A DNA stretch of 62,000 nucleotides from Tubiluchus corallicola (GCA_030141605.1 JAQGDQ010000615.1:1-62000); one strand, 5' to 3'. Counted from the stretch's first letter, positions 45,001 to 56,072 are shown. Notes: a model not told the origin generated them from the letters alone. Numbers and translations are program-made.

Positions 45001-46474
45001 TTAACCTGCACGACAGAAAAACATTTGGCAACTTCAGCACATATATAAAATGATCTGGTGGCTAAGTCACCAAAAAGAAAAGCTCATGTATATACAGTAA
45101 TTAAATGTACTAATTAGTAATAAAATAATTAAAAATGCTCGATGACTTTTTCTAGATAAAGTACCTAACTCAAACTACATTAATTAGGTGTTCACTTGTT
45201 TTTAGTTTTAGCTTTGCAGCAATGGCATGCAGTAAGTAAATACCATGTTCTTACTCACATTGTTGTTGTACACGTTTCATAAAAAGTGCAAACACTTTGT
45301 AGTAGGTGATCGTATCACAATCAGACATAACAGGGATATACACTGGGGAACTACCAACACAGCAAGGATGGAGCGGTTTCTCCACTTACCAGTCAGGTAC
45401 CCTGGGGAAAGAATATGTTGTTACGGAATCTTCATAAGTAATTGCACTCATGCCATATTTGTACTGATTCTTCCAGGAGCAAACTAGCATAATTTCAAAA
45501 ATTAAAAATAATGAGAAGCTATAAGGGTATCACCTAATCATAATGAGAGTGTGAAGGCAGACAGAAATAATAATTATAATACTTTATAATATTCTTTATT
45601 ATTATGATTAAAAATTATAGTGCCCAATTTTTTTTCCGTTTTACACTATCCTGGATGCCATGTGCCCAAAACCAAGCAGAAAAGTTAGATGATAGTAAAA
45701 ACATTTGTACAAGGATATGTGTGATGTGCGGACGTATACATGTTATATTCATGTTTACATATAATATTCATATGTAAATGCACATGTGCACAATGCACAA
45801 ACACACACAAATCATGCATTTATCTAGAGAAATGGTACAACAACAAAATAGGTGAGGTAATTTTCTAAGATTAGCAACTTCCTTTACTATCAATTCCTTA
45901 TGTTTACAGCTTTGCTACATTTTTGAACAAAGGCATTAATTTTCCCATGAAAACCACAAAAGAAGCTTATACTAGGCAGCAAGCCAGCCAAGCAGAAGAA
46001 AGGCTAACACAAACAAGAAAATATTCACATGGCAGTATCAGGCTGATGCACTTATTGATGTAATGCTCACATCAAAAGCAAAACTTTATGATTAAACAGG
46101 ACAAAACGTATTTACTGATGCCATTAGATTAAATCTCTGGTGCAAAAGAGATGACAGCATTTATGCCTATAATAACAATGAATGTTTTTGCTAATACCAT
46201 GATTACATAAAAGTTATGATGTTGTAGTTAAATCTTTTCAAAAAAGGGTTAAATTCTCAAGGTAATGGAAAGCACAGACACGACAATGTATCAAAATTTG
46301 CTTGTTAAGTCTAGCAGAGTAAGTTGTGCATGCAGGTTTGTACAAAAGATAAAATGGACATTACTCAATATTTATACTATGTTGCACTTGCAATAATTGG
46401 TACAGTGACTATTGCAGGCAATGCATTAGTTGTGTTGGCCATGGTAAAATACAGGGAGTTGCGTCATAACCGTC

Positions 46475-47295
46475 AGTAGTGTCTAATGTTACATTTCTGG
46501 TCCACTTAGGGACCCCCACCTGCTGCCCGGGGGGGGGGGGAACCGTGACCCCTGACCGCGACCCTTGACCCGGTTCTATTGTTTTTGATAGTTAAGTGAC
46601 CAATTAGGCGATTAGAGCAACGATTTAAGGATTAGGAGTGACGGTTAGGACTCCTGCAACTTTTCCGGGGGGTGTTTTACGAATTAGGGGCACCAGCCTG
46701 TAGGAAACACCTTGTGAGAACGCCCCTGCCACGGTAAATGCACTCATCCGATCAGGCGAGGAGGCGCGCACGCGTCTACCCTAGATAATTGCTTAATCCG
46801 GTAATTGACTCGAGCACCTAGCTAGATAACGACTTAATGAGGGCTTAATCCGGTAATTGACTTACACGTTTACATGTCTACACGACACGACACCTAGCTA
46901 GATAATTGGATAATTGATGTATCTATTTGAGAGTGTGTATGCAGATTTAAAAGCGTGTTCAAATGTACAGCAACCACTATACGGCAGCCGGGTAGATAAG
47001 TCCAGCTAGATAATTGGATAATTGATGTGTCTATTTGAAAGTGTGTACGTGTATTTAAAAGCGTGTTCGAATGTACAGCAACCACTACAGATAAGTGGAT
47101 AATTGAATGCCCGCTGTCTTCTACTTTGTATGCATTTCAAAGCAGCGAGCGAGTATTTTTAGGTGAGGATATATATATATATATATATATATAATCCCAA
47201 ACTCGTAAGTTGCATTAGCCGTATTTTATTGAAAGATTTCTTTTTTGACAATAGGAGATTTAAAATTTTACTTTTATCTAGACTAGATGTACAAA
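46475..47295. repeat. Left terminal inverted repeat of the Polinton-type element
   Basis: Matches 52043-52669 inverted through CGGTTCTATTGTTTTTGATA, GCACTCATCCGATCAGGCGA, the TAATCCGGTAATTGACT segments and, innermost, TTTATCTAGACTAGAT. The left copy is longer because a ~105-bp subterminal unit (AGATAATTGGATAATTGATG onward) is duplicated at 46891-47098, and because it has G- and TA-runs. Confidence 0.85.
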
Positions 47296-47369
47296 GAGAA
47301 AAAAACTGAGGCGCTTTACTATTAGACTAAAATTGTCAGAGACTGAAGTGTATTTACTTTTTAAAATAT

Positions 47370-47995
47370 TCATTTATCTTTATCTTTATCTCGGTGGGAT
47401 GCTTTCCTCGGGTTGTCAAAAACGATGTTGGATGGGGGACCCGTGCTCGTTGATGATGCTGTTGTTGTTGTTACTGTTGATGTTGTTGTTGTTAGCGGTG
47501 GTGGCATATTGATAGCAGATGCAAACCGAACGTTGACATTGTGGTTCTGTAATCTCGGCGGCGGCGGTGGTGGTGGTGCCGTTTTAGGTACAGCTGCTGC
47601 TGTAGTCATCATTCTAGCAGTGACGATCGGAAGGTGATGCAATCTCGGTGGTGGCAACACTGCTGCTGCTGCTGCTGATGATGCTGTCACAGTCATCTTG
47701 GTGTTAGGCACGACCTGGTCCTCGACTTTGCAATCATCAACATCCTCGTTGTCAAAACCGTCATCGTTATGATCGTCATTGTCATCTCCATCATTATCCT
47801 CTTCAATCATCACGTCGACGTCGATTGATGGAGATCAACGTCATCATCATCATCGTCATCACCGAAACCCTCGTCGCGATTAACATCGCCTATGCTAGCA
47901 GCAGCAGCATTAGCTCCAGCAGCAGCGCCAGCGGCAGCGCTACAGCTGGCACCAACCTCGCCCGCAAACTCGAAACGACGTCTGCAAGAGCGCAT
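47370..47995 (-). CDS. Low-complexity acidic/Ala/Pro ORFs of the element
   Basis: Two overlapping minus-strand frames. 47995-47810 (61 codons) starts MRSCRRRFEF, then is Ala-rich and ends in a run of Asp. 47813-47370 (147 codons) starts with an Asp/Asn-rich acidic block, then Ala, Pro-rich (PPPPPPP) and Thr/Ser segments, ending KASHRDKDKDK. They could be one gene split by a frameshift, since both are acidic and abut. Their codon-repeat structure (GAT, GCT, GTT runs) means the frames could also be fortuitous. Homology unknown. Confidence 0.35.
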
Positions 47996-48023
47996 CGTCT
48001 GATGAGAACCGGCTGCTAATTGA

Positions 48024-48935
48024 TCATTGATCTTGATCGAATCTTAAAGCGCCACACTTTTTCTTAGTGCATTTGCGGGTACACTGGGATTTAATATAGT
48101 TTCTGACGCGCTCGCCCATGAGTAGTCTAAATTGCAATGATTCGAGGTATGTGTGGAAACCGTCACATGCAAATCCACTGGGAGCATTAAATTCGTATAT
48201 GAATACAATTCCATTCCAGATGGCTACTTTCATCGATTGACTAATGTCGAAAAATGTACACCTGCCACTTTACTCGAGCTCGTCAAGGGTGCGGTGATGT
48301 AGCATGTTGGATAAGATGGCGCTACCTATCATGCGCATCTGTCCTGCACCAGGCGAAATCCACATTCTGTGCTCTTCTTGTTTACCAATGATGTAATTGA
48401 TACGGTCTTTTTTCAAAAATAGTTGTTCATACTCGTATGGCGTGAGCCTTACTTGCGGTAACGATGCTAAAGTTGAGTGCCCGATCACCTGTCTTTTGCC
48501 AATTGAAATTTTGGTGCGCAAAAGACCTCCTACTGAAACATAATTGCCCCTACCCAGATGAAACGTCAATCCCGAATCAAAAGGTGCCCGTTCTGCCACC
48601 GCCGCTGCTAGCATGGCCAACGGACATTCTATTTCATTTATCGTTGTTACCTAGTGATGCGGTAAAAAATTATCCTGCATTTTTCTAATGACAAAACGAA
48701 TTTTGGGATCTATATTTGAATTAAATATTTCTAACGTTGTTTGAAGAAATTTCTCTCTTTTTTGCAATAAAATGCGAGTATTTGTGCCCAGGCAATCGCA
48801 ATTTGCGTGAACCGTAAACGTATTCGATAATTGCCAATGATAGGGCCCCAAAAATCTCTCATCAATCGTGTGTGCATCCATGCCCCCAAACAGAGATGCC
48901 ATTATATTTTTTCCAAATCCATTAAGCTTATCCAT
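48024..48935 (-). pseudogene. ~300-codon element ORF broken by two in-frame stops
   Basis: Three minus-strand frames (48935-48651, 48620-48270, 48233-48024) lie in the same phase, separated only by TAG at 48651-48653 and TAA at 48270-48272 or one codon away, so they look like one former gene. Recognisable non-repetitive segments are KLNGFGKNIMASLFGGMDAH, GNYVSVGGLL with RLTPYEYEQLFL, and VAIWNGIVFIYEF with LESLQFRLLMGERV. The last two have a beta-strand-then-amphipathic-helix pattern that recalls PC4-like single-strand DNA-binding domains; this is a weak fold guess. The start overlaps the end of the membrane-protein frame (48902). Suppressed stops or splicing are alternatives to decay. Confidence 0.5.
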
Positions 48936-49271
48936 TCTATGAGAGTGAGCATAAATTGTACAGCCATCACAATGGCACCGACTAACAACAACACATCGTC
49001 ATCACGACTCTGAGTAATGGAGCCACCCCTTGCCAGGGGAATCTGCAAGTTAAAAGGGAGGCATTGATCAGTAAATGCTTTTATATTCACTGAAAAATAT
49101 ATACGTTACAAAAAGAAAGAAAGAAAGAAAGATGTATTTAGTTAAACTCACCTGATGATCGTCAAACAAAGAGCTTCGACAGGTGGTCACTTTCAAACTT
49201 TTGATGTTATATATCACCTCGTTTTCGATGGTGTCTTGATTAGACAAAACAGTAGCATTATTCGAAGTCAT
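48902..49271 (-). CDS. Small spliced membrane protein of the element
   Basis: Exon 1 runs from the ATG at 49271 to 49152 with donor CAG|GTGAGT; exon 2 starts at 49042 after CTTTTAACTTGCAG and ends with a stop at 48902. Phase is preserved and the product is about 86 residues: a polar N-terminal half, then a hydrophobic span (VLLLVGAIVMAVQFMLTLIE) near the C-terminus. Its last 34 bases overlap the start of the next ORF (48935). No family is recognised. Good splice signals on both sides make this the best-supported intact gene of the element. Confidence 0.5.
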
Positions 49272-49304
49272 GACGATCTCTTTGAATGGTTTACTGTCTG
49301 ACAC

Positions 49305-50745
49305 TGTTTCCTGTTGTCAGTGTTGCTGTGGTCAGTGATGTCGGTGTTGATGATGATGATGACGCTCCCAAAGAGCTCAATGCTAGCGATGTCGATGATG
49401 ATGATGACGGTGATACCGCTTTTGTAGGCTGCCTCGTTGATGATGACAGCGAACCTGACACTGAAGAGTGCTTTCTGTAAAAGGAAATTTATTTTATACA
49501 ATGACCAAAAGAGGGCGACAATAGCATCGTTAGCAATGAGAAAAAACACTGTGTAAAGTTTTCTTTATTATATATATATACCTGTTATAGTCGACGATTT
49601 TTTAAAAGATGGCGTCCAGATGCATTCGACCTATTCTTTTTGTAATCAATGATACATTTATAGTATAGAGAATAAGAGACATTATTATTATTATTTAAGG
49701 TAGAGTACAGTCTTACGCTGTAAAGAGTTTGGTGGTCTTCATAATGAATAAAATTTCTATTTTCTACTAAGTACCTTTCTAATTTTCTGTCAAGCTCAAC
49801 AAAATCATAATCAGCTTTCTTTGTATTAATACTAAGAGATCATACGAGCATTTACACGAACAATAGTAAAGTTTTACATTTAAAAATTATACTCGCTCGC
49901 TATTGAGATTTCCACGATGGGGTAATCATGAAAATTGATACTTACAGCTATTACTCGGATTGGAGATTATCGGACGTTCTCTCACAATCAATTATCCCAA
50001 TCCGAGATTAACCATCCACAATGGGCTTTTACGCTATGCTATACCATAGCTACTCTAATAATATGTATCTCCTCTGGTAATGCTAACAAAAATTGTCGAA
50101 GAATATGAATTAATACGGTGAATATTATAATTTGCTGTTAATTCATCGCTAAAAGTGTTTACTTACTTTGATTAGCTGTTTAAAAGAAATTATCGAAGAA
50201 TACAACAAATATTATTATTATTATTATTAAGGGTGCACTTTCACACAATCAGTTGAGGATTGCATTTCACGAATTAGCAAAGCAACTAGCTTTCCAATAA
50301 TGCGAATATTAAATTATGGCTCTCACTTACCGTCTTTGAAAGACAATGAGAAAGATGCCGGCGAGCTGGCTTTCTTGACAATGTTCTAAATTATCAAAGA
50401 AAATGACACTCTAAAATCGTTCTATTGTTCTATCCTGTTTTAAAGCATTAAAATTTTTATACACAATTCTTCAACGTCCTCCTTTTCTTGTCTAGAAATT
50501 GATGTTCTAAAATCAATCGCATTTTAAAGCATTAAAATTTCATACTCACCCAGAGGAGATGTTTGCCAAGTCGTAGTGCACGTTACAACACGTCAGTCTT
50601 GACTGTTATTCTTAGACAAAATCCCCACTTAGCTAAGCGACTCGGAAGAGTGGTGTTCAAATTTTGCATTGACGAATTAAAAGGCTGCCATTCATTTACA
50701 ATACCGTGGGGAAAACTTTTGGACTTAATCTGCTCATAGTCACAT
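49305..50745. promoter_or_regulatory. Divergent intergenic region of the element
   Basis: AT-rich, between the leftward and rightward ORF blocks, so it should hold both promoters. A short inverted repeat CTCGGATTGG ... CCAATCCGAG (49954-49963 and 49997-50006) forms a hairpin with a 33-base loop. Three short ORFs here show codon-repeat artefacts. No coding sequence was recognised. Confidence 0.4.
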
Positions 50746-51498
50746 GACTTGCAAGAGTGGCTTTCTATGGTGTATTATCGAAACAAAAGACTGTCCTTCA
50801 GTTTCAATTCTGTGGGAAAACTTTTCGGCGGGAAAAATTTCTGCATAATAACCATTAATATATTTCTTTGTAAAAAAACACTACGTTATTGGGACGTAAT
50901 AACGAGATTAGGTGAGACCATTTGGGCGAGAAAAAAATCCCTTCTAATTGTAATTTAAGTAGGGGTCGTTTGCTATTTTTTCAAATAAAAGAGTTGTTTC
51001 CGCGAATGAAAAAGACCATACGTGCTCATTTGCAGTACCAGCACTGTGGACGCTCTCAAATTTCGAGTAAGTGTAACTTTCTTATTCTTTACAGATACGA
51101 ATCGAAAACTGTACACATAAAATTTCTTTAGTGTGTTTTAGTTTTATAATGACACTTTATTGCTTTTTCAATAGCCTTCATTATTTTCTTACAGAATTTG
51201 ACTTTCTTTAAAGTCGGAGAAATTAGTCGTGAAGTTTGGAGAAATTACATCATAATTTGTGTAAGTGAAATTTTCTTTTACTGACGGGAATTGAAGTTTG
51301 TACACTTTTATGTTGAGACTCGTCAATTACGTTATCGCTTATCCCTTAAAAGTAAATATAATGCTTTGAAATGCTTAAGCTATTATCTCTTATCTACGAA
51401 AAAATTAGGTCGATGCTCTGACGAAAAAAGACACTTTCACTTAATGCATAAGCTATAACCACGTCGTTTAAATGATCGATATTCATTATTTTTTACAG

Positions 51499-51968
51499 AA
51501 ATTGACCAAATGCGATTGTTATGCATATTTGGAGAATTTACAGATGCTCGTATTTTCCAGGCTCGGCTGTATCTTAGAAGAGCCTACCTCTATCGTGCAC
51601 GCACCCTCGTCATGGAGCCGGACCCGGAACGCATTTTTAAAGCAAAAGTGGTAGTGAAAAAATTAGACATTGCCACCTGCGATATATGTGGCCGACTTTT
51701 TCAAAGCATGACGGCGATGCTACGCCACATTACAAACGTTCATTGTGCTCACGACAAAGAGCGTCTTTGTCACGTGTGTGGGGATATGTTCATGACCGAA
51801 TGTGGCTTACGGGCTCATCTCATGTGAAAACACCAATGAGAACAGCAGCAGCAGCAACAAAATGGTAACGAAGATAATACAAAGCCGTTTTTGTGTGAAC
51901 AATGCGGTGACCTCTTTCGTACTTTAGTGGGTTTAAAGAGGCACGCCACATTTAAACATCGCGAGTGA
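51499..51968 (+). pseudogene. C2H2 zinc-finger ORF of the element, two in-frame TGA
   Basis: After a TTTTTTACAG acceptor, the frame (first ATG 51510) encodes about 55 residues of basic sequence and then three C2H2 fingers of form C-x2-C-x12-H-x4-H: CDICGRLFQ..., CHVCGDMFM... and, beyond the stops, CEQCGDLFR... ending KHRE-stop. A TGA lies inside the second finger's His-His spacing and another four codons later; each would be Trp or Arg by a single change. Everything downstream stays in frame and well conserved, so the lesions are recent or the stops are tolerated. Upstream frames at 50749-51131 may hold earlier exons. Confidence 0.65.
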
Positions 51969-52042
51969 TGGGAGTTCATGCAAAAAACTGGTTTTGGATT
52001 CACGGATGCTAATGGCTTTATTGGGTGTAATGGACGTATCCA

Positions 52043-52669
52043 TATCTAGTCTAGATAAAGGTAAAATTTTAAAAATTGTATTGTAACTTAAAAATGGGAA
52101 AATATGGATAAAGGAACATTCTATCTATTTAATGTCGAAAGTATGCATGTAAATGAATCTCCACTTGTCAAAAAGAAATCTTTCAGTATGATAGGGCTAA
52201 TGCAACTCGTATTCACCGATGCTAATTGACTGCATACACACTCTCAAATAGTCACATCAATTATCCAATTAACTAGCCGGGTGTCGTATCCTGTAGTGTA
52301 GTGTATGTAAACGTGCAAGTCAATTATCAGATTAAGCCCTCATTATCTAGCTACGTACTGGAGTCAATTACCGGATTAGGCAATTATCTAGGGTAGACTC
52401 GTGCGCGCCTTCTCGCCTGATCGGATGAGTGCATTTACCACGGCGGGGGTGTTCTTTGTAGGTGTTCCCTAATTCGTAAAACACCCCCCGGAAAAGTTGC
52501 AGGAGTCCTAACCGTCACTCCTAATCCTTAAATCTTTGCTCTAATCGCCTAATTGGTCACTTAACTATCAAAAACAATAGAACCGGGTCAGAGGTCGCGG
52601 TCAGGGGTCACGGTCCCCAGCAGAAGGGGGCGTGGCCTAACGGTCAGTAATGTAACATTAGACACTACT
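52043..52669. repeat. Right terminal inverted repeat of the Polinton-type element
   Basis: Inverted match to 46475-47295, with a single copy of the subterminal unit that is duplicated on the left. It ends CATTAGACACTACT next to the target duplication ACTGTC. Confidence 0.85.
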
Positions 52670-54202
52670 ACTGTCACTATCTGTTAACATCTCTTGCGAT
52701 AAGTGATCTACTATATGGAATAGTCATGTTGATTTGGTCATTTGGCTGCACACTAGGAAATATTGGTAGTTGTGTCAATATGTACATGTTAACAGCAGAC
52801 TATTATTTTGCTACTTGCACTCTGTACAACATGCGTGCAATAGCACTAGAACGCTATGTGGCTGTTATGAGACCGCTGCAGTATGCACAGCTAGTCACTA
52901 GAACAAGAACATATTGGACAATATTAGCTGTGTGGTTGTTGAGTTTGTCAGTTCAGCTGACAAATATTTCTCATAATGTCGGTTATATTTCACGTTACAC
53001 CAGTTATAATATCACTGATTGTGTACCTTAGAATATGGCAAGAAGCAATCAGACAAAAAGGCAGTATGTAAGTGGCATAAAATTTCAAGACGAATTTGTA
53101 TGTTTTATGTTTCTTGTGCTTTAAAGCGAACTAGACCTACGGATTTTTTCTTCAGCTGCTTCTACGCCGTTGTAAGAAAGTACTTAAATTTTAAATATTT
53201 AATTTTTATTTTTATTCTTCTGATCCTAAATAAATAAGCTTAAGTTTTTTATTTTTGGACAAAATTATGGAAAAGTCGTAGGGGTGGGAATGGGTAAACG
53301 CCAATTCCGGAAACCATTAGGCTTGCAAAAAATCTGAATAGGCCTACTACACCCTGAGATCGTTACTGGCTGGTCTCATGAATCAAAAAGTAAACAATCA
53401 GTGATGATAAACAAAAAAAGGCATTCTTGCAACCAAGGCAAATTATGAATGATGACACTTCGTGCAACAATAACGATGTTAGATGCTTAAATCAATTCAT
53501 GTCAAACACCTACAATATGGGGTCTGTGTGGAATATGTACAAATCTATACTGAATTTTTTTTTTGAAGTTTTTATTATTCGGGAATATGTTCATCCAGAG
53601 AAATATGCCTATGATGTCCAGTATGCTCCAGTCTAGTATATATTCATCTAGCTCATATTTTTCTTAAATTTGTAGAAAGTAGACGTTTAGTGCAGTCTTG
53701 GTTGTTATTTAGTGAATTTTTCAGGAGTTTTTTGACGGGCTTAAATCTCTTTTTCTCTGCGTATCCATGTGGGTGAGCGTTCCTTTTTTCGTCTTGTCTT
53801 TTTTGGAAATGATGTCTGATATACCGACGAATGAACAGTTTAAGGTAAGAGTTAACAAATGTATGTAACAAATGTGTGTAACAAATGTATGTAACAAATG
53901 TATGTAAAAGTGTAAACGTTTGATTAAGAAAATGTTCGCAATTTTAGTCAAGTAATAGAAATAATAACGTTCAATAATTTTAATTCTATTTCGTCAATGT
54001 GACATTGACTTTCATCACTGTGTGGTATGATATGAGCTTGCACATGTTTTATGCTTATTACCCGTGAGACTGTACCGTTATTTCCCAAAAATTAGCCACT
54101 CTACGAATATAGCCTTGTGGCGCCATCTTTGAGCCGTGAATTGAGTTATGTCGATTAACTTGTTGCCTTCACACTTTTAAATTCAGACAATGTTATTTTT
54201 AG

Positions 54203-54681
54203 CTTTACCAAAGCGAGTACAAGGACGAAAAGTGGCCAGAAAATTTGTTTCATAATGAAGAAGAAGAAAACGAAGGTACAGTAGCTTATATGCTTATTAT
54301 AGCATCTACAATCAATTTTCATAACAAAGGCAGTCGTTATTCGTGCTTATGAATCACAAGCTTAAAACAATGAGCTCTAGTGATGTTCACTTGTTCTATT
54401 CGTTTATGTGTTCAATGGTTTATTCACTGATTTGTTTGGGATAATCGCTATTGTCTTCCATTAATTTGTAAATAAATTTGGTTTGCTGAGTTGTATATTC
54501 ATTCTAAAGCTCATGTCAAAAGAATCCCGCATGACCTTTGTCTTTTAGTAATCTTAGTTTTACCTGTCCGTCATTCGTTTTAGATGATGAAAATCTTGCC
54601 ACAGAAATCGCAGAAAACAGCGAGGAAGACGACACCAGCACCCTCGTGTGGCCGCCATCGTCATTAATGGACGTGTTTTGA
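54203..54681 (+). pseudogene. Duplicate of exons 4-5 of the coiled-coil gene
   Basis: Exon 4 copy 54203-54275 keeps acceptor TTTTTAG and donor G|GTACAG but lacks 27 bases of the Glu-codon run, which preserves phase. Exon 5 copy 54584-54681 is identical in coding sequence to the original, ending WPPSSLMDVF-stop. Exons 1-3 are not present within the window's duplicate. Without them it cannot give the same protein, although it could act as an alternative 3' end if spliced to another gene. Confidence 0.75.
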
Positions 54682-55165
54682 AATGAAGTTTCTATGCCTG
54701 AAATAATAGGCCTAGCTAAAAGAAAGCGCGTATTTTTGTAAAAGCGGTATAAAGCAACCTCTTGTAAGAAAAATGCCTATGTTTCAAGATGTCACACAAC
54801 TGATATAAAAATGCTTAACCGGTACTGTTTGTTTATTATGCATTTAGAGGTAAACACTTGTATGCAAAAAATTAATTAAGAAAATATCTTTACTGGTTTT
54901 GCTTTTCCATTTAGAATAAAATTAAGTTTGTACTGTAGTCCGGTGCGGCATGATACATTAACCTAATGTTTTTTTTTGTATAATAAAAATGAGCCATTGC
55001 TTATATAATATGCTCACTGATTATGTGTGTTGTTGTTTTTTTGTACATTTTAGAATTTATTTATTGCTAGACATCTCTTTCCCGTTGCTATGTTAAATTT
55101 GTTTTCGTTTTTATTCAAATGACTAAAAAGAATTCCGTGTTTTACTGCAACTACTGAACTACGAT

Positions 55166-55464
55166 GTTCTTTCCAATGCATACATGACTTTATATTACGT
55201 ACTAAACGCTTCCAGTAGTTTCTATCTGATATGAAATGCATCAGTCTTAAATTATCGTACATTAATATTTTCTAACTGTCACTTTCTACTAATGTCTAAT
55301 GTAATCTTGTAGTAAAACTTGTCAGCTTGTGTAGTTATAGTCTATTCTTACTGTAAATGTTTTTGTAAATAGTGTATAAAGTCTGTTGTGGTGAGGATCC
55401 TAAATCATGTTGTTCAAACTGTCTGATCCAATCCTAAATAAATTATGTTTAAACTAACTACGAT
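55166..55464 (+). mobile_element. LINE 3'-end insertion with 9-bp target duplication
   Basis: The sequence interrupts the segmental duplicate and is absent from the source at 38546. AACTACGAT occurs before it (55157-55165) and again at its end (55456-55464). The insert ends CCTAAATAAATTATGTTTAA, a LINE-like 3' tail, and has no full ORF. Confidence 0.75.
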
Positions 55465-55843
55465 AGCAGCAGTCATTGCTGTTATGCTGTTACTACAGAA
55501 GAGTTTGATCAAAGCTCATAAATAAATTGCCATGATAAAATACACACGAGCTAAATGATTTTACATTTTAGCTTTGCCTACTACTATTGAAAAACAAAAG
55601 ATACGTTAGAATCAAAAAGTTCAAGAAATTATGCAGAAAAGGTAATTTTAATTTTACGCTATGTAAATATCTAGATTTTACCTCTTTCGTTCACTTTTTT
55701 TTTAAATATTGACTTTTGTAAAATTGTTTTTCTAGTTTAGCACTATTGCCCACAACAATCTTTGACTGGTTATACATATAATATTATTTTTATGTATTTT
55801 ATCATACCTGTTAATGTGTATAACTTGTGCAATAAGGATTAAA

Positions 55844-55884
<41 letters not shown>

Positions 55885-55902
55885 TTATTTATATCTCATA
55901 TA

Positions 55903-56072
55903 GTTTAAAATCTCATTTTCTGGCCCGTAGATGTCGCCACACTTCGTGTCCTACTAGTGTGCTGTTTACAGAATTGTGTTTAAAATATATATCAAACACA
56001 ATTCTGTAAACAGCACACTGGTAGGACACGAAGTGTGGCGACATCTACGGACCAGAAAATGAGATTTTAAAC
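55903..56072. mobile_element. 170-bp palindromic MITE with TA target duplication
   Basis: Two ~79-base arms (GTTTAAAATCTCATTTTCTG inward) around an ~11-base loop, nearly perfect, flanked by TA on both sides (55901-55902 and 56073-56074). It would fold into one long hairpin. Tc1/mariner-type targeting is inferred from TA. The rest of 55510-56435 contains no gene; a (TA)n run lies at 55848-55880. Confidence 0.88.

Larger units (their letters stand above)
46475..52669. mobile_element. Polinton/Maverick-type element, compact (6195 bp), inserted in a GPCR copy
   Basis: Termini AGTAGTGTCTAATG... and ...CATTAGACACTACT are inverted repeats; homology extends about 0.8 kb inward on the left and 0.6 kb on the right. 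Flanks are ACCGTC (46469-46474) and ACTGTC (52670-52675), a 6-bp target duplication with one difference. Long TIRs starting 5'-AG plus a 6-bp duplication are the Maverick/Polinton signature. Size is far below the usual 15-20 kb, and no protein-primed DNA polymerase, integrase, packaging ATPase, protease or capsid frame is recognisable. Instead there is a leftward block of small ORFs (47370-49271) and a rightward zinc-finger ORF (51499-51968). It is probably non-autonomous or an undescribed compact family. Internal stops show decay. Confidence 0.7.
46354..53055 (+). pseudogene. Second GPCR paralogue, broken by insertion, deletion and truncation
   Basis: The 5' part (ATG at 46354 to 46474) encodes TM1 like the intact receptor (GNALVVLAM, RELRHNR). 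The frame resumes after the 6.2-kb insertion at 52676 with TM2-TM4 (YLLTSLAISDLLYG, TADYYFATC, ALERYVAVMRPLQYAQ). Between TM4 and TM5 there is a deletion with frameshift. TM5 (LIVYLRIWQEAIRQ) remains in another frame, then homology stops at about 53055, where sequence copied from the 34024 region begins. TM6-TM7 are missing. The insertion site lies at the H-N-R motif after TM1, and coding sequence is restored if the element and one target duplication are ignored. Clearly non-functional. Confidence 0.93.
53047..55510 (+). repeat. Partial segmental duplicate of the coiled-coil gene locus
   Basis: 53047-53240 copies 34024-34240 (AAAAGGCAGTATGTAAGTGG onward), stopping just before exon 2 of the source gene. 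53250-53610 is unrelated to the source. Homology then resumes from about 53617 (source 36975) to 55165 and, after a LINE insertion, to about 55500 (source 38582). Same orientation, roughly 95-97% identity by eye. The junction at 53055 lies inside the dead GPCR copy, with shared CAAAAAGGCAGTATG at the source junction. Confidence 0.85.

Noticed and set aside
47413-49480. Val/Gly- and Asp-rich plus-strand frames inside the Polinton-type element
   Set aside because: Antisense shadows of GAT/GTT/GCT codon repeats.
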